Shown: piece after piece, positions 24,236-36,399 of the stretch
How the letters are laid out: each line of letters starts with the position of its first letter
How positions within the stretch are numbered: position 1 is the first letter of the stretch
Assembly (NCBI GenBank): GCA_029931535.1
Contig: JAQPZY010001011.1
Span: 487,001-551,000 of the forward strand
From: Margaritifera margaritifera
Lineage: Eukaryota; Mollusca; Bivalvia; Unionida; Margaritiferidae
Direction: 5' to 3'
DNA length: 64,000 nucleotides
Notes under the pieces: model-generated
What the model saw: only the letters and a program-made list of their open reading frames with translations
Told to the model about the DNA's origin: nothing
Databases searched by the model: none
Program-made: the position numbers and the translations under genes

Positions 24236-25863
24236 TATGTATTTCCATTTTTATCCACAGTTTCGATGGAATCCAGTGCATCAATTCCAAGTTCAAGAAC
24301 ACAGAGACTATCATGCTTATATCAGGCACTAAATAGGAAAAAAAAGAAGAAAAAAAATCAGCTTGGGTTGTGCTGCATAATCTCGAAATAGTTCTATTAG
24401 AACAAAATGACTGGAATTTTTATTTCAAGTGACTTTGACAGATCAGACCGAAAATCATGGCCAGCGGTATAGACTTGGCTGGTTCTGGCGACTTGCGGGA
24501 TACAACAGTTTTTTTTAATTTTTTTTTTATTTTTACAGTATACAGAAATGGTCAATTTCTGTAATTCCAACTAGGCTATGTGTGGAATTCAAAATAGACA
24601 TGACAAAATGAGAATAAACGTAATAATTTAATGAAAAAAATAAAAGAAATAACTTCCAACTTCTGAGACGGAAAATTGCTAGTCATATGCTATTATGTTT
24701 GAATGATAGCAATAACAACTGTGCTAAAAAATCAATGATAGGGCTATTGTTTGATTATAACAAACACAACTGCACTAGACATTCTCTTTTAGGATGAATG
24801 ACAGAACAAAATTTTAAAAATAATAGTTATTGCACCAGAAATTTGATTGTCGGGTAGATAGATATACAACAAAAATTACGATTGCAAAATCATATCAGGT
24901 AGCAAACCCCTAGTAATTAGGTAGCTCATGGTTAACGCAGCTCACCCTGCATCGTATAAATAGTTTCACTATCTCGTCCGATGTAAGTTTGTATGTTGGT
25001 TCAAGCTAAAAATAGTTTTTAAAATGTTTTGTAATACACTGTATGACCCAAAACTAAAACTAAATGTTACAAAAGTTCCTTCCCTAAAGTTTGAGAGTAG
25101 AGTCAAGCAATAGAAAAGTCTATGAATAGTATCCATTGTCGCAATGCAACAAATCTTATTATTTTGTAGCAAGGCAACAAGTCTTGTTATTTTGCAGCAA
25201 GGCAACAAGTCTTGTTATTTTTAGCAACGCAACAAGTCTTGTTATTTTGTAGCAACGCAACAAGTCTTGTTATTTGTAGCAAGGCCATACTTAAGCTTGT
25301 TAGAGGTTTGGTTGAATCATAAACTCATTTTAAATGGCAGATGAACTGTATAAACCTCTTCACACCTTGTGGTTGATTTGAATAGCATTTCCAGATAACA
25401 AGTATTTACATTGTTAGTAATAATTTGTTGTCTTGTATATAGATCTCTGTGTACCGTAAGATCCTTCTTTCATGCATTTCATTAGTGTGCTCCTTGAATA
25501 TGTCCAGAGGCTTGATTGTTTCTGTTGCTTTATGAATAATGCTTGGACCGAATGTCATAATATATTCCATATGTTGCTTGTTGTCATCCTTATACTGGTT
25601 TATATCATGGTCTTACCATTTCAAGGCATGACCTAACCATTTGCAACCATGCTTAAAGAATGAGGTTTGGTATGTAACTTTGTACCGTGGTTAGACGAAC
25701 TGTACCCCTTTTATTCCAATCTATTATTTCCCGTAGGATATGTTGGACGTTTATATCATTTGTGAATTTAATTACCTCGGAGACTTTATTTATCCCGGAA
25801 AATTAATTTGATTTATCGTATAGATTTTATTAGCAATTTTCTCTTTATTTCAAAACATCTATG

Positions 25864-25896
<33 letters not shown>

Positions 25897-26285
25897 CACC
25901 TCCTACTGCATTGTAAGGTGGTTGTTGCGATATAGATTCTCCATTTGCTTTCCTACCTCTTGCTTTTGGTGTTTTATACTCATGTTGAACTACTTCTTTC
26001 ATTGTGCATGTAGTGTGTGGGACATTTCTATTTAATTTAATTTAAAAATGATTCATTAAAAATGGTTCATTGTAACGAGCATTGATGCAAACCTTTATGT
26101 TTCATCAGTAAAGCTATGCTGATAGATATCCTCTAAGGTAATGTGTTCACACTGTTAACTAACTTTTATCATTAGTACATGATAGAACAACATTGTTCAT
26201 TCTAACTGTTTACATCTCGGGATTGTACGATCAAAGCAGTGTCACTTGTTAAGTAGTTGTACTGATGATATAATAAGCCTACCTT
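24236..26285. other. Intron sequence; 28-bp repeat (25,140-25,285) and poly(A) run (25,869-25,896)
   Basis: About five units of caacaagtcttgttattttg with agcaacg/agcaagg form a minisatellite. A pure A run of about 28 nt stands alone, without a clear retroelement 5' of it. No gene seen. Confidence 0.6.
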
Positions 26286-26289
26286 CTAA

Positions 26290-27030
26290 ATATTAAATTT
26301 TAAATTTTCTTTTGATAACAGACTTCATTATCTTGTGTAGCGGAGATAAATCATTATCATTGGTAACTTGTTTCCCTGGTGCGAGGGGATAGACATTGAA
26401 ATAGTTGTGCAGGTCATTAGGAATTTCCAAATAAACTTCTAAACAGTACTCAGTGTCTTTATCATCAGGGATGTGTAACATGCTCTTATTTGTCCATTTA
26501 ATTTCTTTTTTACTTCCTCGTCTCATGTCTTCCATCATGTCTTTAACACATTGCCAACTATATATATATTTTGGGAATCAATGCACATTATTATTGATTT
26601 TCGTTTCGTAGCATCGTACTTTCCATCATTTTTAATTTTTCCATCTTCATCTGCATATAATTAATGTTGTTTCTGCGTATCTTTTAGGAATCAAAATAAT
26701 CCGGCCGCCTTCCCCTCTCCTGTCCATTAAATCCCACTTGCAATCACTAGAAACATGTTATAATCTGACAAACATTCTAACTATACTGCTGATGTCTTCA
26801 ACTTCATCATGTGCAAGACCCATAGCATTGTAATAATGCGCTTGATCTGTTTTGTATTTTTTTATGCACTTTTTGCTAAATTCCTCCAAATATTGCTTCA
26901 CATTACGATGTCTTTCTTGACGTAATGTGCCCCGTGACATTGTGTAAGTTACGGCAGTCATCATTTAAACTGTTTAAATTGAAGAGGGATGAATAAAACG
27001 CTATTGTTTCATTGAATCTATCAAATGAAT
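26290..27030 (-). pseudogene. Maverick-type polB remnant, downstream part
   Basis: Minus-strand frames in order: SFDRFNETIAFYSSL just inside the minisatellite edge, then QYLEEFSKKCIKKYKTDQAH and YYNAMGLAHDE, then DRRGEGGRI, then LHIPDDKDTEYCLEVYLEIP and NVYPLAPGKQV. This series fits the polymerase part of protein-primed polB_2 from Mavericks: the segment before the palm and the post-palm YPLAP stretch. Stops and frame shifts are frequent. It continues the piece at 32.1-33.0 kb; together they form one polymerase split by later events. Confidence 0.75.
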
Positions 27031-27496
27031 CAAAGTACTTAAATCTATCAAATGAATCAAAGTACTTAAATTTATCAAATGAATGAAAGTACTTAAATCT
27101 ATCAAATGAATCAAAGTACTTAAATCTATCAAATGAATCAAAATACTTAAATCTATCAAATGAATCAAAGTTCTTAAAGAGATCAAAAGAATCAAAGTAC
27201 TTATAGTGATCAAATGAATCAAAGTTCTTATAGAGATCAAATGAATCAAAGTTCTTATAGAGATCAAATGAATCAAAGTTCTTACAGAGATCAAATTAAT
27301 CAAAGTTCTTATAGAGATCAAATTAATCAAAGTACTTATAGAGATCCAATAAATCAAAGTACTTATAGAGATCAAATGAATCAAAGTACTTATAGAGATC
27401 AAATGAATCAAAGTACTTATAGAGATCAAATGAATCAAAGTTCTTATAGAGATCAAATGAATCAAAGTTCTTATAGAGATCAAATGAATCAAAGTA
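27010..27496. repeat. 27-bp minisatellite, left part (about 18 units)
   Basis: Units of caaatgaatcaaagtactta plus tagagat. On the minus strand in the polB frame each unit reads FDSFDLYK plus one residue. The outermost units merge into the polymerase coding text on both sides. A Tigger insertion at 27,497 divides the array. Confidence 0.95.
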
Positions 27497-28314
27497 CAGT
27501 CCTACCCGTTTATGTTGACATCCTTGGGCCCGAGGAAATATTGTCGACATAGGCGGATGTCGAGATAAGTGTTGGGGGGGGGGGGTCTGAAAAAAAGATA
27601 CAAGTTAAATTCATCTGTAAGGGGTGACCTGTCGTCAGTGAGTAGGATTTACACTCTGAGAAAACAAACAATGGAAATTTTGAGTACATGAAGACAAAAC
27701 CAGTGTGAAATACACTTGTATATTGACAAATTACATGTTGGTTACCTTTGTGTAATAAAATCCACAATGCATTAAGTACATGTATATGAAAATCCATGAA
27801 TTTGTGTATGGGTTTCATGTTAGAAAATTTATGCATCAGTCACATCCTGATATGAAACACATTCACTACGATATTCATTGTCGGCATTAGCACATGGTTG
27901 CATAGTTGTTATTTACATGCTTCAAGTACATGTACTTAAATTGGCCTAGATTTTGGTCAGTCTGTTCCCATCTTATTGAGGCTACGAAGGGGATGGGGCT
28001 ATTCACAGGGAAATGAAAACCTGTCAACAAGTTGGTTTAAACAGTACATGTATTTATTTACAGAAGTCATCGTGAAAAGTACATAAAATTAAACAAGAGA
28101 AATGCCGCTGATATGATTAATGAAGGCATAATATTGTATACATTGACACATTCTAATGAGGTATTAAAAGAAAATGATTCATACAATACAATATTGTAAC
28201 AATGTCAGCTCAAGTAGTATACATTTAAAATACGTCCTGGAGATAACAAGTTATGAATTCTCTCAAAATACAAATACATGTAGCAGTAAAAGATTTTAAT
28301 GACAAATACATATA

Positions 28315-29608
28315 CACCGCTCCCTCGATAACTCGCGAACCCGCTTATAACGCGGGTCAGGCGTGGATCCCATTTTTTTAAACTAAAAAATACAAAAAAA
28401 AAAACAAAAAAAACAATTGACCCTATTTTTTTAAGGTAAAAAAATCGCGATCAAAATACCAATTAAATAAGTTTTGTCAAGTGAAATATGTGTTTTAGTT
28501 CTATCTTTTAATTCAGTTTCAGTGTAATCATCATAAATGTAATATGCCCTCTTGTATTCAAACGTGAACAATATAATTCAACCGACCAAACTATCGACGC
28601 GAGCGTTTCCGTGAGAATCTAATTAAGTGCCGACCGTTTTTTTTTTTTATCTCTGACTTGCGAAAGTATTTGTTGTGTTGTTACACTCAGTTAATAGCAG
28701 ACCTGCTTTGTATTATCACATTAATTACGTCTTTTGTATCAAATCAAACAAAGGGGGTGGAATAACAGAAAAGTTAAAAGGTGTGCAAATCCTGCTTGCG
28801 TAAGAGCAAGCAGTCACGGCCATGTGTCAGGTCAACTAATTTCAATTGATCAATTGAACACCGTTATAAATATTATTACGTAAGTAATATAATTAAACTA
28901 CCTTAAATTAGCCTACTCATTCACAAATGTGATCAAAGATAGTAAGCCAACCAAGTCAAATGAGGACTTGGAGAAATAAAAAGCTTTGTTTCACAGATAC
29001 GGTTCATTACGGAGAAGCAAGTTCCAGAGTTTGTATTGAACTTAAAATTTCTAACTTGCTACTCAGGGGTTTCCTTAAAGATGAGATGATGTTTCACTGT
29101 TACAAGATATGAAATCATGGCATTCATATTTTATTAATAGAACAATAAATAAATCGAGTTTCGACGTTGACGGTTGCTTCACGAAAAAAATGTCTCAAGT
29201 TTTTGAAAAAAGTAATCTTGTTTAGTTGTGAATCAGCAACAACAAAAAGCAGTGACGTAATACACAATGTTTCCGCGTACACGTGTTGTTGAAACCACTT
29301 GGACTTATGTTGTTAACGATCTTTCAGAGGTTCGGTATCTTGAAAATAAAGGTAATTTATACAGAAAAGCAAAAAACTACATTAGAAAAAAGCTCTTTAT
29401 TGAAAATTATTCCCAATGTAATTATTAAACGAGTATTCAGCCATTAAACAGCCCCATTACCCCCCCCCCTGTGCGGTTTTCTCGATGTCCAGTGGGGATG
29501 GCATCCCCTTCTTAATTTTTTTTAGGTCCCTCGGTAGCTCGCGCCCTCGCCTATAGTGCGGTCTATGTTTTTGGATCCCGTTGTGCACGAGTTATCGAGG
29601 GAGTGGTG
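28315..29608. mobile_element. Nested Tigger-like non-autonomous element, 1,294 bp
   Basis: Ends caccgctccctcgataactcg and its inverse with one or two changes, flanked by TA duplications (28,313-28,314; 29,609-29,610). Second-tier copies of the terminal motif (ccctcggtagctcgcg; ggatcccgtt) lie just inside the right end. No transposase frame inside. Its ends differ from those of the host Tigger, so it was mobilised by another pogo-type transposase. Confidence 0.9.
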
Positions 29609-29754
29609 TAATTGAGATTATTATCTATAGCATAATCAATGCATAAAATTACAATAAAATTTCATTTCATTTAAATTTAAATTAATTAAAATTAAATGTT
29701 GTTAGCACAACAAGTGGGCATGGGAGATAACGAGAGGACATGCATTTCTGAACT

Positions 29755-31256
29755 TCATGCAAGCTTCTTCTGTTTGAGCCTTGATAGTTGTTCTCTCTCG
29801 AAAAGACGCTGCAACTTTTCCAAGTGACCATGCGCTTCTTCCAATATTACCAATGAGTTTGATTGCGCAAAAAATCTTGTCAAACCATCGCACAATGAAA
29901 ACGCCTCTCTGCATGAAACACATGGTAAAGGTAGTGTTTCCGATTCATCATTAGCATCAGTATCGATTATGTTGTCTTCCGTGTCATCTTCTGAAACGTA
30001 ATCCATTTTGACGGCAGCAATAATGTCATCATATGCTAGAGCTGCTCGGCATTGTTCCTTGTCATCTGTTTCAATAGCCATCCAAACAAACTCATCTACT
30101 GGAATTCCAAGAGCTTCATGTAATCCTTCTTCGTCAAGACTATGTGGGATATCTGATGGGGAGAATCCATGAAATTCCTCGTTTTCGGGAAAGAAGGCGT
30201 GCATAAAGCAGTTCTGTATGGTCTCTGGCTTCACTAATCCCCAAGCTTATCTTCCTTAAATTCTTTTTGCTGATCAATCGCAGCAAGCATTTTGTGGGCG
30301 AGAAGTTTTCGATAATGTAGTTTTAGATTCTGGATGATTCCTTGATCCATCGGCTGTATGAGTCACGTTGTATTGGGCGGAAGAAAAATTAGTTGGACGT
30401 GTTGGAGATCGTCCACACGTGGGTGCACTGAACAATTATCCACAAGCAAGGCAATTTTTCTTCCTTGCACTTTCATCTTTCTGTGTCGAGTTTCCTTATC
30501 CACTCCATAAAATTGTCCGACATCATCCAAGCTTTCGTGTTCGCATGATAATCCACAGGAAGATGGTGCACATTCTTAAAACAGCAATGCCAATAACAAG
30601 AAGTGGCATTTTATCATTGCCAATCATGTTCGATGTGACTAGAACAGAGATGCGGTCTTTAGGCTGTTTCCCACCAACACATGGTTGACCTTTGATGCAG
30701 TATGTCTTGTCTGGAGTGCACTTAAAGAACAAAGCTGTTTCGTCCACATTGTATATATCCTCAGACTTATAATTCTGCAATATATCTTTAAGTTTGGCTT
30801 TCCATCCATCAAGCTGTGATGTGTCTGCTGAGTTGGCTTCTCCACAAATCCTTTTGTAACCGATGTTATGATGAACTTTAAAGCGACTGAACCAACCACT
30901 TGTTGCAGCAAAGTTCTCCACACTAAGTTTTTTCGCAAAGAAATCATATCACGATCTATGGATAAGGTAGAATGTGCAATGCAGGTTTCATTGAACCATT
31001 TTGCTGTGGCCTCCTCCACGTCTTCAAATTTAGCAGTCTTCTGCTTCTTCCTTTGGGGAGAGCAGTTACCTTCAACGTAGTTTTTCTTTATAGACTCAGC
31101 AGCTTTCATCCATCCTGACAGGGTGGTATGTTTAAGTGAAAATTTTTCACAGACATCTTTGCGAGATGCCCCACCCTCAACTTCCTTAACAGCCAGATAT
31201 TTAGTTTCCAGAGACTGTAAATTTAATCTGCATTTTACACTGCCATTGGTAGCCAT
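29755..31256 (-). pseudogene. Tigger transposase (CENP-B-like HTH plus DDE_1), frameshifted
   Basis: Starts MATNGSVKCRLNLQSLETKY with the psq-type HTH (GASRKDVCEKFSLKHTTLSGW), then a CENP-B HTH (VEEATAKWFNETC, later FAATSGWFSRFKVHHNIGY in another frame). Catalytic motifs: YNVDETALFF (first Asp), LLVDNCSVHP (second Asp) and QPMDQGIIQN (third Asp), so the DDD triad is preserved at residue level. The acidic C-terminus is at 30,234-29,755. Frame changes near 30,950, 30,560 and 30,240 and a TGA near 30,360 disable it. The enzyme would cut and paste the surrounding element at TA sites. Confidence 0.92.
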
Positions 31257-31524
31257 CGTAAAAATAAAGTTAAAAAGGAAACTTTCACAGCACAATAAAC
31301 TTGTTTTAATCACCGATCGCTTTGGAAAATGCAAGAATCGATCAGATTTCATTGCTTTTATTCAAGTTCGGTGATGATTTTTTTTAATGAAGGGTGCATT
31401 GTTTTTACTGAACATTGTAACCGGGTTGCTTTGATGAAGGGTACATGTGTTACATGTATTTAAGTCGCCGCGAGAGGCCAACTTTATAGGACCAAACAAA
31501 AGCCTGTTTTTTAATCCGACAGCG

Positions 31525-31785
31525 ACATTAAAGCCTGGCGGCAAGATCAACTAATTGTTGAACAAAGTACAGGTCCGAACTGGCCGCTGGTCGACATAAA
31601 CGATCCGGCAGCAAAGCCTGGTGACAATATCAACTAATTGTTGAACAAAGTACAGGTCGGAACTGGCCGCTGGTCGACATAAATGATCCGGTGGCAAAAT
31701 TAAAGCCTGGCGGCAAGATCAACTAATTGTTGAACAAAGTATGGGTCGGAACTGGCAGCTTGTTGACATAAATGATTAGAAAACA
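31525..31785. repeat. Subterminal repeats of the Tigger, three units of about 85 bp
   Basis: Each unit reads aagcctggcggcaagatcaa, ctaattgttgaacaaagta and a ggaactggccgctggtcgac core that is itself related to the terminal inverted repeat (gtcgacataa). They may be extra transposase-binding sites. Confidence 0.85.
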
Positions 31786-31970
31786 AAGGATTTGTACAAG
31801 CTGGGACCAAGGGCTTCTGTCAACATGTACGTTTATTTTTTATCTCGACGTCGACATAAGCATGACAAATTTGGTAGTAATAGTAGACCAAGGGACCGGG
31901 ACTTTGCCTTTTTGTCAACATAGGCGGCTTGTTGACATAAGTGATGTCGATATAAGTGGGTAGGACTGTA

Positions 31971-32106
31971 CAAAGATCTTATAGAGATCTAATGAATCAA
32001 AGTACTTACAGAGATCAAATGAACTGAGATCAAATGAATCAAAGTACTTGTAGAGATCAAATTAATCAAAGTACTTATAGAGATCAAATGAATCAAAGTA
32101 CTTATA
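31971..32106. repeat. 27-bp minisatellite, right part (about 5 units)
   Basis: Same unit as at 27.0-27.5 kb. The array was continuous before the Tigger insertion, as shown by the TA duplication at 27,495-27,496 and 31,969-31,970. Confidence 0.95.
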
Positions 32107-33027
32107 CAGCTATATGTCTCTTCGCAGAAATTAAGGTTGAATATTTTTAAGATGATTAAATTGTCTGCATAAATTTTATGTCGCTGGTAGTTTTGGTTTG
32201 TTATTCATGAGCCTACATCATGAACAGAAAGCTATGTACAAATCTAATCGTCCTTTCTCGTGAACTTTCTTACCATATTTATTCTATCCAATCTACAAAA
32301 AAGTCATCACTTTAACGAAATACATTTATCATCTGTATTTGGAATAATTTTTGCATCATTTATATGCTCTTGTTTAACCAGCGCCTTGATACATATGTGT
32401 GAATTATATTGAGGTAAGTTGTGAATGAGCAAGGGGACGAATGTTTCATATTTTTTTCCAACACTGCTCTGTACCTCCAGATGGTGTTTATAATTCTGTT
32501 TGTTTCTAAAACACATTCAAAATCACAAAAAATGACATACATAACTTTAAACTAATGATGTCATTTTTTCAAATCCAACAATATAACCTTCTTCTAGCAT
32601 GATGTCAACCATATTTTCCACTTTGAAATAAAATCGTTTGTGTTCGTTTATTTTTTCTGCTGTCTTCTGGTAATTACTGTATATACTCGCAGGTCCAAAT
32701 GCAAACAACATAGACCCTGATCTGCTATCGCATAATGTGCCGGCAGATCAGGGTCTATGTTGTTTGCTATACTGATTAGTCCTTACAAACTGCACAGACC
32801 CAGATCTGCCAGCGTATTATGCGACGGCAGATCTGGATTATTGCAGTTTGTAGTTGATATCGATTTATACGCGAGTATATAGAGTTTATCATTTTCTTGC
32901 ATATGCTCTTCCTGTCTTTACTTTTATCAATTTCATTCATTTGATCCATTTTTACTAAAATGTCATTCATGTGATCCAAAATCCACTTAGTATTCACAAG
33001 GATCTTTTGGGCAGCTGACTTTATCAT
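32107..33027 (-). pseudogene. Maverick-type polB remnant, exonuclease part
   Basis: Minus-strand pieces: an N-terminal helical part (AAQKILVNTKWILDHMNDIL, 33,027-32,890), KINEHKRFYFKVENMVDIML, then YVIFCDFECVLE (exo I-like D-F-E), FVPLLIHNLPQYNSHICIK (exo II-like HNL-x-YDSH) and AKIIPNTDDKCISL. At the left edge, next to the minisatellite, FLRRDI and YKYFDSFDLYK follow in frame. This fits DNA polymerase B of Mavericks. Frame changes, stops and an inserted double-hairpin element (32,680-32,881) break it. Confidence 0.75.
32680..32881. mobile_element. Double-hairpin element, copy 1 (inserted in polB)
   Basis: Ends atatactcgc (32,681-32,690) and gcgagtatat (32,871-32,880) are perfect inverted repeats. 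Inside are two hairpins: a perfect 25-bp stem (32,701-32,725 with 32,743-32,767) and a second 25-bp stem with about four mismatches (32,786-32,810 with 32,826-32,850). The loops carry cgcataatg/gtattatgcg, themselves partly symmetrical. Copy 2 lies at 42.1 kb. Confidence 0.85.
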
Positions 33028-33265
33028 ATTATTATAATATACATCCAGCTGACTTCATAATATTATTATAATACACGTATCAGCTGACTTCATAATATTA
33101 TTATAATACACGTATCAGCTGACTTCATAATATTATTATAATACACGTATCAGCTGACTTTATATTATTATAATATACATATCAGCTGACTTTATAATAT
33201 TATTGTAATACATGTATCAGCTGACTTTATAATATTATCATAATACACCTATCTGCTGCTTTTGT
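33028..33265. repeat. 35-bp minisatellite at the edge of the polB remnant
   Basis: About seven units of cagctgacttcataatatta and ttataatacacgtat. The cagctgac part equals the polB codons at the adjoining 33,010-33,027, so this array also starts from element coding text. Confidence 0.9.
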
Positions 33266-33582
33266 TTCAGGTTGGATGAAGAGAATCTTCTCATGTGCAT
33301 AAGCGGGTTCAATTTTACATGTTGTCTGGGCCAGGGGTGGGGTGGGTGCTGGATGAAGGCAATATTTTGTGTGAGTTCATTTTACCAACCGGCACCATTC
33401 TCCCTCTAATTAATGAACGCTTCATAAAATCAAAGATGTTATCCAAGATGCTATGTTATCCTCCCTTCCATATCTGTTCATTTTGCATATTGGTTTCCAC
33501 GCAATAGAAGTTCATGAGCTCAATGGAAAAACTTAACCTAAGCGCCAGCAAAATGTGAAATGGAGGTCACAGTGACCTTTCT

Positions 33583-33587
<5 letters not shown>

Positions 33588-33661
<74 letters not shown>

Positions 33662-33839
33662 CACATTCTTTTGAGGTAAGGATTTAATACTAATATAGAT
33701 GCATACAATCATCTAGTCTGATGATTCTACCACGAACAGAGCTTGAGAAATAAAGTTAAAACACAAAATTTAACCAACGTTACTGAAACATGACATCTGG
33801 GTCATTGTGACATATTTTTTCAATGAAGGTGTAGCTCTC

Positions 33840-33890
<51 letters not shown>
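33588..33890. repeat. Two (TA)n runs (33,588-33,660 and 33,844-33,890)
   Basis: Pure TA runs within a diverged tandem duplication of about 300 bp: after each run the text includes gatgcataca/gatgtatgct, aacagaacttgagaaataaa and a ggtcacat(t/a)gac core. Confidence 0.85.
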
Positions 33891-33893
<3 letters not shown>

Positions 33894-34561
33894 AAGATGT
33901 ATGCTCTCAACGAGTTTCATGAATCTAGGTATACTAGGTATATATGCAAGGAACCCATTTGGTCATGAGCAAAATGCGTAAAACTTCACCTTATCCTGTA
34001 CGATGTGTAATGTAGGTCACATTGACATTATTTTGTGGTAAGGGTGTAATAATTAATAGAGATGCACATAATCTACCATGAACAGAACTTGAGAAATAAA
34101 CTTCCAACACAAAATGTAGCCAAAGTCAGTGAAACGTGAAATATGGGTCACATAGACCTACTTCTACACCAATGCTAGAGGTAGTACAATAGCTATCCTC
34201 TACTTCATAGTTCAAAATGTGAATCTGTAAACCATTTTTGGCGGCATCATATTTACAGGGATATTAGGTTAAAACTGAAGTGTCCGACTATAATATCTAT
34301 GTAATAAAGTAATATTTTGCTAGCTATATAAGTCCTGATGATAATATCTGTTATCCATAATACTGCTGCTGAAGTTATTATTATTATTCTTAGTTGTCTT
34401 TATGGTGGACTAATGAAACAATATAAACTATATGCATTATTATTTCTAAAAGTTAATGTAGAGGAAAATATTTTAAAAGTGCAAAAATATTCTTAGACCC
34501 TCGCATATTTCCTGAGGGTACTGCAGATTTTTTTTTCTTTTATTCGGTACTAAATAACCAC

Positions 34562-34865
34562 ATTTGTGCTGATGTATGTTTAAACTCTATACATATGTAC
34601 ACACCGCTCATTTATTGTTGACTTGTGTTGATGTATGTTTAAACTCTATACATATGTACACACCGCTCATTTATTGTTGACTTGTGTTGATGTATGTTTA
34701 TACTCTATACATATGTACACACCGCTCATTTATTGTTGACTTGTGTTGATGTATGTTTATACTCTATACATATGTACACACCGCTCATTTATTGTTGACT
34801 TGTGTAGATGTATCTTTAAACTCTATACATATGTACACACCACTCATTTATTGTTGACTTGCATT
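34562..34865. repeat. 60-bp minisatellite, five units
   Basis: Units of cttgtgttgatgtatgttta and ctctatacatatgtacacac plus cgctcatttattgttga. Very few differences, so it is a young array. It lies about 140 nt beyond exon g within the intron. Confidence 0.95.
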
Positions 34866-35004
34866 GAGTTTGTAATAAAATACATCAAAGAGGAGTCGTG
34901 AGTGAAATAGAATTGTATAGAAAGAAATCAAAGTCAATTGAAAAGTTGACCTAGCTTATCATACTACACACAAAAATACACACACAAACACACAATGTAT
35001 ATAC

Positions 35005-35140
35005 CCCACATAAGGTTGAGTTGGCTCCATTAATGAACTCACACTGCTGATTGGGAGTATACACCTCTCCTGACTGTTTCATCATATAGTTTTTCCATTC
35101 CTTCTCACTGAAAAAAACACCCTCTTTGGACAAGCACTTC
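35005..35140 (-). CDS. Metalloprotease exon g (disintegrin-like start)
   Basis: One base completes Lys, then KCLSKEGVFFSEKEW, GEVYTPNQQCEFINGANSTL and CG. PGxxYxxxxQC is the hallmark start of the ADAMTS disintegrin-like domain. Acceptor atttcag, donor gtatat, exit phase 0. Confidence 0.9.
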
Positions 35141-35461
35141 CTGAAATACGAAAATGGACTCCTTACAGTGATAGACATAGATATAAATGGCACCTACCCA
35201 CTCACTTTCCTACCTACTTGCCTACATGCATGCAACTGTATGAACATACCCACCAACCTATCTACCTACATACATACGTATATACATTATGGCATGTTTG
35301 TTCACTGGCAGGAAGGAAGACACACATAAACAGGTTGGATAAAAAAATGGGTACATATAAACAAAAGCCGACATGCCTGGAAATACTTTCTCTTCAGACT
35401 AAGGTATCTTTTATTTATTATTTCGAGATTACTTCTTAACTTGCTGAAGTTCCAAACCGAC

Positions 35462-35560
35462 TGGTTCCTCCAAAGTGGGTGCGTAAATTTGTGTTCCTCC
35501 AAAGTGGGTGCGTAAATTTGTGTTCCTCCAAAGTGGGTGCGTAAATTTGTGTTCCTCCTC
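35462..35560. repeat. 28-bp tandem repeat, about three and a half units
   Basis: Unit tgttcctccaaagtgggtgc plus gtaaattt, nearly identical units, in the intron between exons f and g. Confidence 0.93.
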
Positions 35561-35655
35561 AGCGACTACTGGTCAAGTCAGTCACCCGTACCAAAGGTCA
35601 TCCGAAACGAATTCAAGTTTATAATGCTATATGTCTCTATATACATTGTACATAC

Positions 35656-35826
35656 TTTTTCTTTAGTGTACTCTTGAACGATTCCACGGAGCATTTCGAG
35701 AAAATCCATGGGTTGGAAGTGTATGGTATGGCTGGGTCAAATCGTATTACATCAGGAGTCATAATAAAGAAATCATCAGCCTTACAATTTTCGGCGTCCC
35801 CTTCACCATCGTGCCATGCTCCAAGA
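35656..35826 (-). CDS. Metalloprotease exon f (third zinc His, Met-turn)
   Basis: First base completes Asn, giving HELGHN-LGAWHD: third zinc His and the Asp typical of the reprolysin HExxHxxGxxHD signature. Then GEGDAENCKADDFF, IMTPD (Met-turn) and NPWIFSKCSVESFKSTLK, the end of the catalytic domain. Acceptor atttccag, donor gtatgt. All catalytic residues are intact. Confidence 0.95.
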
Positions 35827-36399
35827 CTGGAAATAACAAACAGACAAGGCTCATGACTATACACCAGATACAGTGCAGCTTTGACAATCAGAACTTAAAT
35901 TGATTCCTCTGTCTAGCGTGTCAAATGTCACTCCACCATCACCTAATATAATTTCCAGAAGAGAATGGAACAAAGCTTTTCTTACATTCAGGTTACATAT
36001 TTGATGCAGGAGGTTATTTTATTAAACTGCTAGTGATGGTAGCCAAACAACAAAATAATTTGCTATCAGAACACCTGAATTTTAGACAGTGTTATACGAT
36101 CACTAGCCGGTAATTTTAATAAGCATATATCCTTAGTAAATTCATCTTTTGTTATCTTGTAGGACATAGCTTTAAAATAATTCTGAATTTCTGCATTCCA
36201 TTGTTGCAGATATTTCAATTAAAAATATCTTTTTTCATTTTCAACAGTTTATGTTATAGAAACTATCCTAATGCTATATGCCATATAGTCCTGTTTCAGA
36301 ACAAAAGAAATGGATTTAATGGACCACTGATCTATCTAATTATCCTGCTTGGTGGAATGTTCATCTAATTCCTCAGTGGTTCACTTCCACGGCTTATAC

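Larger units (their letters stand above)
27497..31968 (-). mobile_element. Tigger/pogo DNA transposon, 4,472 bp including a nested element
   Basis: Both ends start cagtcctaccc in inverted direction and are flanked by TA on each side, the target duplication of Tc1/mariner/pogo elements. The inverted repeats extend about 28 bp with few mismatches. It holds a broken DDD-type transposase on the minus strand and three subterminal repeats. It sits within a 27-bp minisatellite. A 1,294-bp element is inserted in its 3' part, so the bare Tigger measured about 3.2 kb. Confidence 0.93.

Noticed and set aside
26293..33027. The minus-strand frame of IHLISIRT repeats (27,001-27,492) as a repeat protein gene
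   Set aside because: It is an off-frame reading of the 27-bp minisatellite. The polymerase frame is the one reading FDSFDLYK.
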